Below the pieces are notes generated by a model. The model was given only the letters and a program-made list of their open reading frames with translations, made no database searches and had not been told where the DNA came from. From Lachnospiraceae bacterium (GTDB lineage: Bacteria > Bacillota_A > Clostridia > Lachnospirales > Lachnospiraceae): a stretch of 13,078 bases of DNA. Each line of letters begins with the position of its first letter. The first letter of the stretch is position 1. The position numbers were made by a program, and so were the translations under genes. Positions 7,916-13,078 of the stretch are shown here, piece by piece. The DNA is taken from contig JAEEJD010000173.1 in assembly GCA_016281675.1 (NCBI GenBank), positions 1 to 13,078 on the forward strand, in the 5' to 3' direction.

Positions 7916-8567
7916 TTCGGGCCCGGTGACCGTTACCGGAATGGTTCTGGCCTCATCAAGCGTAAACGATTATGACAGAAGAGTAGTTATACTCACGAAA
8001 GAGAGAGGCAAGATCACGGCTTTTGCCAAGGGTGCGAGACGTCAGGGATCAAGACTGATGGCCGCAACGGATCAGTTCTGCTTTGCCACGTTCAAGGTTT
8101 TTGAGGGAAGGACGGCATATAATCTGATCGAAGCATCGGTATCGAATTACTTTGAGCAGCTTCGGGAGGATTTTGACGGAGCGTGTCTCGGAATGTATTT
8201 CCTCGAGTTTGCGGATTATTATACACGCGAGAACAACGACGAGACAGAGATGTTAAAGCTTTTGTATCAGTCGGTAAGGGCGATATGCAAGCCATCGCTT
8301 GATAACAGACTCGTGCGTGTGATCTTCGAGATGAAAGCAATGGTCGTAAACGGAGAGTTTCCCGGGATTCCGGAGAACAACAGCCTGAGCAATTCGGCCG
8401 TATATGCGATAGATTTTATAGTAAAGACTCCTGTTGAGAAGCTTTTTACCTTTGCGGTGAGTGACGAGGTTTACGCTGAACTGGCCGAACTGTCCGCATC
8501 TTATATGCGAAGGATCATAGACAGGAAGTTTAAAAGTATAGACCTTTTGGACACTCTGGGGGTATAA
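7902..8567 (+). CDS. recO: DNA repair protein RecO, short form without zinc-finger cysteines
   Basis: The protein has 221 residues from the ATG at 7902; a GTG directly before it at 7899 is an alternative start that adds one residue. RecO mediates loading of RecA onto SSB-coated single strands together with RecR. The N-terminal OB-fold (about 8-80) has the typical pattern of GMVLASSSVNDYDRRVVILT followed by G-x-I-x-A-F-A-K-G-A-R-R at 36-47. An all-helical domain follows. Many RecO proteins have a four-cysteine zinc finger after the region corresponding to about 145-160; here only Cys60, Cys95 and Cys129 exist, so no such finger can form. The length is somewhat below the usual 240-250. It overlaps the end of era by 14 bases and has only a weak ribosome site, so coupled translation is likely. 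Identification rests on motifs and on the era neighbour. Confidence 0.9.
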   Translation: MISYNSGPVTVTGMVLASSSVNDYDRRVVILTKERGKITAFAKGARRQGSRLMAATDQFCFATFKVFEGRTAYNLIEASVSNYFEQLREDFDGACLGMYFLEFADYYTRENNDETEMLKLLYQSVRAICKPSLDNRLVRVIFEMKAMVVNGEFPGIPENNSLSNSAVYAIDFIVKTPVEKLFTFAVSDEVYAELAELSASYMRRIIDRKFKSIDLLDTLGV

Positions 8568-8586
8568 TCAATCGGGTGTCATTGTC

Positions 8587-8592
8587 GGGAGG
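8587..8592 (+). promoter_or_regulatory. Ribosome binding site that sets a TTG start
   Basis: GGGAGG lies 6 bases before the TTG at 8599-8601. No ATG or GTG in this frame is found at a suitable distance and keeps the signal peptide, so this site is the reason for choosing TTG as the start of the small lipoprotein gene. Confidence 0.7.
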
Positions 8593-8598
8593 CAGTAA

Positions 8599-9195
8599 TT
8601 GAACAGATCTTTTTTGAAAATCTGCATATCGTTTCTTATTCTTGTCTTCCTTTGCGGCTGCAAAAACGACGAGTATGATTTCGCCGAGACGACGATAACG
8701 GTCGAAAAGAGGGGCAAAGTCAAAGAGAGCATTGTTGAGAACTTCGACAAGGACTATTACAACCTCGAGGAGTTAAAGACGGAATTTACCGCATCCGTAG
8801 ACGCATACAACGAATCCATCGGCGGGGATGAGATAAAACTTCGCAACATAGAACTGAAAAAAGATTCGAAGATATATGTGGATCTGGAGTTCACCGGTCC
8901 TTCGGATTACGAAAGCTTTGTGGGAGAAAAGCTTTTCGTCGGGACAGTCAGTGATGCGTACGATAACGGTTATACGATGGATGTTGTCCTGAAAGGTGTC
9001 GAAAAGGGAGACAAGATCGATAAGCTCAAGATAATGAGCATGGCAGACAGAAACATCATAATAATGAGCGAACATGCGAGGATCAGAACTTTCAAGGATA
9101 TTGCGTATGTTTCGGCCAATGTTGATGTGATAGATTCAAACGAAGCAAGGGTCTTAAGCGAATCGGACGGACTTGCTTATCTAATACTTGAATAA
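8599..9195 (+). CDS. Small predicted lipoprotein of unknown function
   Basis: The product has 198 residues and starts at TTG. The N-terminus is a clear lipoprotein signal: basic residues, a hydrophobic stretch (about 6-18) and a lipobox LCGC with Cys21 as the lipidated residue. The mature part is rich in charged residues and beta-prone segments ([21 protein letters not shown] at 78-98, with V/I/L alternating with charged residues). It has no membrane segment and no cysteine after Cys21. I recognise no enzyme motif or named domain. It would be anchored on the outer face of the cytoplasmic membrane. It lies 31 bases after recO and its stop is 13 bases before the ATG of glycyl-tRNA synthetase, so it is probably in the same transcript. 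The TTG start may keep its expression low. Coding is supported by the RBS, the signal peptide and the tight spacing; function is unknown. Confidence 0.8.
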   Translation: MNRSFLKICISFLILVFLCGCKNDEYDFAETTITVEKRGKVKESIVENFDKDYYNLEELKTEFTASVDAYNESIGGDEIKLRNIELKKDSKIYVDLEFTGPSDYESFVGEKLFVGTVSDAYDNGYTMDVVLKGVEKGDKIDKLKIMSMADRNIIIMSEHARIRTFKDIAYVSANVDVIDSNEARVLSESDGLAYLILE

Positions 9196-9201
9196 AAGGA
9201 G
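9196..9201 (+). promoter_or_regulatory. Ribosome binding site deciding the glycyl-tRNA synthetase start
   Basis: AAGGAG begins at the base after the upstream stop codon (TAA at 9193-9195). It is 7 bases from the ATG at 9209 but only 1 base from the in-frame ATG at 9203, so 9209 is the better start. A TTG at 9188 lies upstream of the site and is unlikely. Confidence 0.7.
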
Positions 9202-9208
9202 TATGGTT

Positions 9209-10609
9209 ATGGAAAAAACAATGGACAAGATCGTAGCTCTGGCCAAGTCCAGAGGCTTTGTGTATCCCGGAAGCGAGATATACGGAGGCCTTGCCAATAC
9301 ATGGGACTACGGTAACCTCGGCGTGGAGCTGAAGAACAACGTTAAGCGTGCATGGTGGCAGAAGTTCGTGCAGGAAAGCCCTTATAATGTCGGCGTTGAC
9401 TGCGCGATACTCATGAATCCTCAGACATGGGTCGCTTCGGGACATCTCGGAGGTTTTTCCGATCCGCTCATGGATTGTAAGGAATGTCATGAGAGATTCC
9501 GTGCGGACAAGGTTATCGAAGACTATGCCGCCGAGAAAGACATCAAACTCGAGTCATCGGTTGACGGATGGTCTCATGAGGAGATGGAAAAGTTCATTGC
9601 CGACAACAACATTCCCTGTCCTTCATGCGGAAAGCATAACTTTACGCAGATAAGGGAATTCAACCTTATGTTCAAGACTTTCCAGGGTGTTACCGAGGAT
9701 GCGAAGAGTATCGTATATCTACGTCCCGAAACCGCGCAGGGTATTTTCGTCAATTTCAAGAATGTACAGAGAACTTCGCGCAAGAAAGTTCCTTTCGGAA
9801 TATGTCAGGTGGGAAAATCATTCAGGAACGAGATCACTCCCGGTAACTTTACTTTCAGGACAAGAGAATTCGAACAGATGGAACTTGAGTTCTTCTGTAA
9901 GCCCGGAACCCAGACGGAGTGGTTTGAATACTGGAGAAAGTTCTGTTACGAATGGCTTCTTACCCTCGGTATCGCGGAAGATCATTTGAGACTTCGTGAT
10001 CACGATCCCGAGGAGCTGTCGTTCTACAGCGATCATACAACGGATATAGAGTATGCGTTCCCGTTCACCGACTGGGGAGAGCTTTGGGGTATCGCATCAA
10101 GGACAGATTACGACCTTACACAGCATCAGAACACTTCGGGTGAGCCGATGGATTATTTCGATGACGAGACAAACGAGAAGTATATCCCTTATGTCGTTGA
10201 ACCTTCTCTCGGAGCAGACCGTGTGACGCTCGCATTCCTTTGCGAGGCATATGATGAGGAGAACATCGGTACGGAGGACAAGCCCGACATGCGTACGGTG
10301 CTTCATTTCCATCCGGCGATCGCACCCGTCAAGATCGGTGTGCTTCCTCTTTCCAAAAAGCTTAACGAGGGTGCCGAGAAGATATATGCGCAGCTTTCCA
10401 AGAAGTACAACTGCGAATTCGATGACAGAGGCAACATCGGAAAGAGATACAGGAGACAGGATGAGATCGGAACACCGTTCTGTGTTACGTACGATTTTGA
10501 TTCGGAAGAGGACAATGCGGTTACGGTCAGAGACAGGGACAGCATGGAGCAGGAGAGGATAAAGATCGCCGATCTTGACGCCTATTTTGCGGACAAATTT
10601 ATTTTCTGA
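9209..10609 (+). CDS. glyS: Glycyl-tRNA synthetase, dimeric (alpha2) class II type
   Basis: The enzyme joins glycine to tRNA-Gly in the cytoplasm. The 466-residue length fits the single-chain GlyRS common in Gram-positive bacteria, not the split alpha/beta form. The N-terminus with [14 protein letters not shown] (14-27) and the [11 protein letters not shown] stretch (32-42) is diagnostic. An insertion holds two cysteine pairs, Cys90-x2-Cys93 and Cys137-x2-Cys140, typical of a zinc site. Class II motif 2 is at about 205-230 ([19 protein letters not shown]) and motif 3 is [13 protein letters not shown] at 331-343. The anticodon-binding domain begins near 372 ([11 protein letters not shown]). 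No T-box-like leader can exist here, because the gene follows the upstream lipoprotein stop by only 13 bases. It is probably transcribed with the era-recO run. Confidence 0.97.
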   Translation: MEKTMDKIVALAKSRGFVYPGSEIYGGLANTWDYGNLGVELKNNVKRAWWQKFVQESPYNVGVDCAILMNPQTWVASGHLGGFSDPLMDCKECHERFRADKVIEDYAAEKDIKLESSVDGWSHEEMEKFIADNNIPCPSCGKHNFTQIREFNLMFKTFQGVTEDAKSIVYLRPETAQGIFVNFKNVQRTSRKKVPFGICQVGKSFRNEITPGNFTFRTREFEQMELEFFCKPGTQTEWFEYWRKFCYEWLLTLGIAEDHLRLRDHDPEELSFYSDHTTDIEYAFPFTDWGELWGIASRTDYDLTQHQNTSGEPMDYFDDETNEKYIPYVVEPSLGADRVTLAFLCEAYDEENIGTEDKPDMRTVLHFHPAIAPVKIGVLPLSKKLNEGAEKIYAQLSKKYNCEFDDRGNIGKRYRRQDEIGTPFCVTYDFDSEEDNAVTVRDRDSMEQERIKIADLDAYFADKFIF

Positions 10610-10625
10610 TTTTTTCCGTGTTTTT

Positions 10626-10634
10626 TGGTATAAT
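10626..10634 (+). promoter_or_regulatory. ppdK: Extended -10 promoter for pyruvate,phosphate dikinase
   Basis: TGGTATAAT at 10626-10634 is a perfect extended -10, identical over 9 bases to the one at 2012-2020. The -35 region at 17 bases is weak (CTGATT at 10606-10611, 3 of 6). A start near 10641 would give a leader of about 40 bases. The preceding tract is T-rich, but no stable stem is seen after the glyS stop, so read-through from glyS is also possible. Confidence 0.6.
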
Positions 10635-10679
10635 TAGTGACATGTGATATTTCAATATTATTCTTCAGGAGGAAAGGTA

Positions 10680-13078
10680 ATGAATTTACGAAAGAGAAAG
10701 TGGGTTTATCTGTTTGGTGAAGGTAATGCGGAAATGCGTAATCTTCTCGGAGGTAAAGGTGCAAACCTTGCAGAGATGACCAATATCGGTCTTCCCGTAC
10801 CGCAGGGATTCACGATCACTACCGAGGCATGTACCCAGTATTATGAGGACGGCAGACAGATCAATGACGAAATCATGGGTCAGATCATGGAGTTTGTCGG
10901 ACGTATCGAGATGAAAAACGACAAGTATTTCGGAGATCCCGAAAAGCCGCTTCTTGTTTCGGTCCGTTCGGGTGCAAGAGCTTCAATGCCCGGTATGATG
11001 GATACGATCCTCAACCTCGGTATGAACGAGGAAGTCGTTGAAGCGATGATCAAGGCCAATCCGGATCCCAAGTTCGAAAGATTCGTATATGATTCATACA
11101 GACGTTTCATCCAGATGTTCTCCGATGTTGTTATGGGTGTCGGAAAGAAACATTTCGAAGAACTCATAGATGCTATGAAAGAGAAGAAAGGCGTTGAGTT
11201 TGACGTCGATCTTACCGCACAGGATCTTAAGGAACTTGCGGAACAGTTCAAGAGCGAGTACAAGAAAGAACTTGAAGAGGACTTCCCGAGTGATCCCATA
11301 ATCCAGCTTAAGGAAGCGATCAAGGCAGTGTTCAGAAGTTGGGACAATCCGAGAGCGAACGTTTACCGTCGTGACAACGATATTCCTTACAGCTGGGGTA
11401 CGGCCGTTTCCGTAATGCCGATGGTGTTCGGTAACCTTAACAACAATTCCGGTACCGGTGTGGCATTTACAAGAGATCCCGCAACGGGCGAGAAGAAGCT
11501 CATGGGTGAGTTCCTTGTAAATGCACAGGGTGAGGACGTTGTTGCCGGTATCCGTACACCGATGAAGATCGATGAGATGGAGAAGCAGTTCCCCGAAGCA
11601 TATCAACAGTTCATCAAAGTATGTAAGATACTTGAGCATCACTATCATGATATGCAGGATATGGAGTTCACCGTTGAGAACGGAAAGCTCTACATGCTTC
11701 AGTGCCGTAACGGTAAGAGAACCGCTCAGGCAGCGCTCAAGATCGCATGCGATCTCGTTGACGAAGGAATGAAGACCGAAGAGGAAGCTGTTGCAATGAT
11801 CGATCCGAGAAACCTCGACACATTGCTTCATCCTCAGTTCGATGCAAGTGTTCTCAAGAAATCGACTCCGCTCGGAAAGGGCCTCGGGGCTTCTCCGGGT
11901 GCCGCATGCGGAAAGATCGTGTTCACTGCGGAAGATGCGGAAGAGTGGAACAACAAAGGAGAGAAAGTCGTTCTCGTAAGACTTGAGACTTCTCCCGAAG
12001 ATATAACCGGAATGAAGGCTGCACAGGGTATCCTTACCGTGCGCGGAGGTATGACGAGTCATGCTGCCGTTGTTGCAAGAGGCATGGGTAAGTGTTGTGT
12101 CAGCGGATGCGGTGATATCAATATAGATGAAGCAGCCAAGAAGTTTTCGCTTGGCGGTAAAGAGTTCAAGGAAGGTGACTTCATCTCCATCGACGGAACA
12201 ACAGGTAACATATATGACGGCAAGATAGCAACAGTTGATGCCACGATCGCAGGTGAGTTCGGACGTATCATGTCATGGGCGGACAAGTACCGCACGATGA
12301 AGGTCCGCACAAATGCCGATACGCCTCATGATGCGAAGAAAGCAAGAGAACTCGGTGCCGAAGGTATCGGACTGTGCCGTACGGAGCATATGTTCTTCGA
12401 GGGTGACAGGATCGATGCATTCAGGGAAATGATCTGCTCTGATTCGGTTGAGGAAAGAGAAAAGGCTCTTGATAAGATCCTTCCTTACCAGCAGGGAGAC
12501 TTCGAGAAACTTTACGAGGCTCTTGAAGGATATCCGGTAACGATCCGTTTCCTTGATCCGCCTCTTCATGAGTTCGTACCTGCCGAGAAGGCTGACATCG
12601 AGAAGCTTGCAAAGGCTCAGAATAAGTCGGTTGAAGATATTAAGAATATTATAGATTCGCTCCACGAGTTCAATCCCATGATGGGACACCGCGGATGCCG
12701 TCTTGCGGTAACGTATCCCGAGATCGCAAAGATGCAGACCAGGGCTGTTATCAGAGCGGCGATAAACGTTTCCAAGAAGCATTCGAACTGGAGCGTCAAG
12801 CCTGAGATCATGATCCCTCTCGTAGGAGATGTCAAAGAGTTTATCTTCGTTAAGAAGATAGTTGTAGAGACCGCGGATGAAGAGATCAAGGCTGCCGGAT
12901 TCAAGCTTGAGTATGAAGTCGGTACAATGATCGAGATCCCCAGAGCCGCTCTTACGGCTGACGAGATCGCGGCAAACGCGGATTTCTTCTGCTTCGGTAC
13001 GAACGACCTGACTCAGATGACTTACGGATTCTCAAGAGACGATGCTGGTAAGTTCTTAAATGCTTATTACGATACGAA
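10680..13078 (+). CDS. ppdK: Pyruvate,phosphate dikinase, 3' end outside window
   Basis: About 800 residues are visible; the family has about 875-880, so roughly 75-80 are missing. The enzyme interconverts pyruvate, ATP and phosphate with PEP, AMP and pyrophosphate. The N-terminal nucleotide-binding domain shows LLGGKGANLAEM near 22-33, the SVRSGARASMPGMMDTILNLG stretch near 94-114, and an LQCRNGKRTAQAA segment near 340-352. The phosphohistidine domain has GGMTSHAAVVARG with catalytic His461; Thr459 two residues before it is the position controlled in enzymes that have a DUF299 regulator. In the PEP/pyruvate barrel, Arg623, Glu752 and the Asn775-Asp776 pair of GTNDLTQ occupy the positions of known active-site residues. 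The catalytic cysteine near the C-terminus is outside the window. AGGAGG at 10667-10672 is 7 bases before the ATG. The gene has a strongly skewed codon choice, consistent with high expression. In anaerobes it commonly serves glycolysis or gluconeogenesis with pyrophosphate. Confidence 0.98.
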   Translation, partial: MNLRKRKWVYLFGEGNAEMRNLLGGKGANLAEMTNIGLPVPQGFTITTEACTQYYEDGRQINDEIMGQIMEFVGRIEMKNDKYFGDPEKPLLVSVRSGARASMPGMMDTILNLGMNEEVVEAMIKANPDPKFERFVYDSYRRFIQMFSDVVMGVGKKHFEELIDAMKEKKGVEFDVDLTAQDLKELAEQFKSEYKKELEEDFPSDPIIQLKEAIKAVFRSWDNPRANVYRRDNDIPYSWGTAVSVMPMVFGNLNNNSGTGVAFTRDPATGEKKLMGEFLVNAQGEDVVAGIRTPMKIDEMEKQFPEAYQQFIKVCKILEHHYHDMQDMEFTVENGKLYMLQCRNGKRTAQAALKIACDLVDEGMKTEEEAVAMIDPRNLDTLLHPQFDASVLKKSTPLGKGLGASPGAACGKIVFTAEDAEEWNNKGEKVVLVRLETSPEDITGMKAAQGILTVRGGMTSHAAVVARGMGKCCVSGCGDINIDEAAKKFSLGGKEFKEGDFISIDGTTGNIYDGKIATVDATIAGEFGRIMSWADKYRTMKVRTNADTPHDAKKARELGAEGIGLCRTEHMFFEGDRIDAFREMICSDSVEEREKALDKILPYQQGDFEKLYEALEGYPVTIRFLDPPLHEFVPAEKADIEKLAKAQNKSVEDIKNIIDSLHEFNPMMGHRGCRLAVTYPEIAKMQTRAVIRAAINVSKKHSNWSVKPEIMIPLVGDVKEFIFVKKIVVETADEEIKAAGFKLEYEVGTMIEIPRAALTADEIAANADFFCFGTNDLTQMTYGFSRDDAGKFLNAYYDT

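Noticed and set aside
10590..10626. Terminator after glyS
   Set aside because: The T-runs at 10610-10615 and 10621-10626 are suggestive, but only a 4-base stem (CGGA/TCCG) with a large loop can be drawn, which is too weak to call.
11094..12062. Long minus-strand open frame opposite ppdK
   Set aside because: It is codon-register shadow of a strongly biased gene, begins without a ribosome site, and its translation is rich in Cys/His/Leu without any recognisable domain; ppdK is certain on the other strand.
1..13078. CRISPR array, transposase, integrase, toxin-antitoxin or phage-defence genes
   Set aside because: No regularly spaced direct repeats, terminal inverted repeats or matching protein motifs were seen on either strand; the content is core-like.

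Overview
The window looks like ordinary core chromosome of a low-to-mid GC clostridial Firmicute, most likely a member of the Lachnospiraceae. The evidence is the gene content: a very long 2-hydroxyacyl-CoA dehydratase activase-type protein, a PreP-like M16C peptidase, a DUF4349 lipoprotein, era-recO, dimeric glycyl-tRNA synthetase and pyruvate,phosphate dikinase. Near-consensus AGGAGG ribosome binding sites and sigma-A-type promoters agree. The genus cannot be fixed from the sequence alone. I see no tRNA or rRNA, insertion sequence, CRISPR array, phage gene or clear sign of recent transfer.

Layout. Positions 1-1887 (minus strand) hold the first 629 residues of the activase-type protein, which runs off the left edge. 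Positions 1888-2050 are a compact divergent control region with a good promoter on each strand and a small inverted repeat between them. From 2051 to 10609, seven genes lie head to tail on the plus strand: a catalytically degenerate rhomboid-fold membrane protein with a cysteine/histidine zinc-type tail; an M16C metallopeptidase; a DUF4349 lipoprotein; era; recO; a small unidentified lipoprotein; and glycyl-tRNA synthetase. Gaps are at most 41 bases, and two junctions overlap (1 base at DUF4349/era, 14 bases at era/recO). No convincing terminator was found between them, so co-transcription from the promoter at 1992-2020 is plausible. From 10680 to the right edge is pyruvate,phosphate dikinase (about 800 residues visible), with its own extended -10 promoter in the preceding gap.

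How the genes fit together. The plus-strand run joins envelope and proteostasis functions (rhomboid-like protein, M16C peptidase, two lipoproteins) to core information processing (Era in ribosome assembly, RecO in recombinational repair, GlyRS in translation). PPDK starts a separate central-metabolism unit. The divergent activase-type protein belongs to the radical 2-hydroxyacyl-CoA dehydratase superfamily but is not next to any dehydratase subunit gene in this window.

No obviously new multi-gene system is visible. The points most worth a second look are the rhomboid-like protein that appears to keep the serine position but not the catalytic histidine; the tandem activase domains that each keep both iron-sulfur cysteines; the DUF4349 lipoprotein anchored at both ends; and the unidentified TTG-start lipoprotein between recO and glyS.
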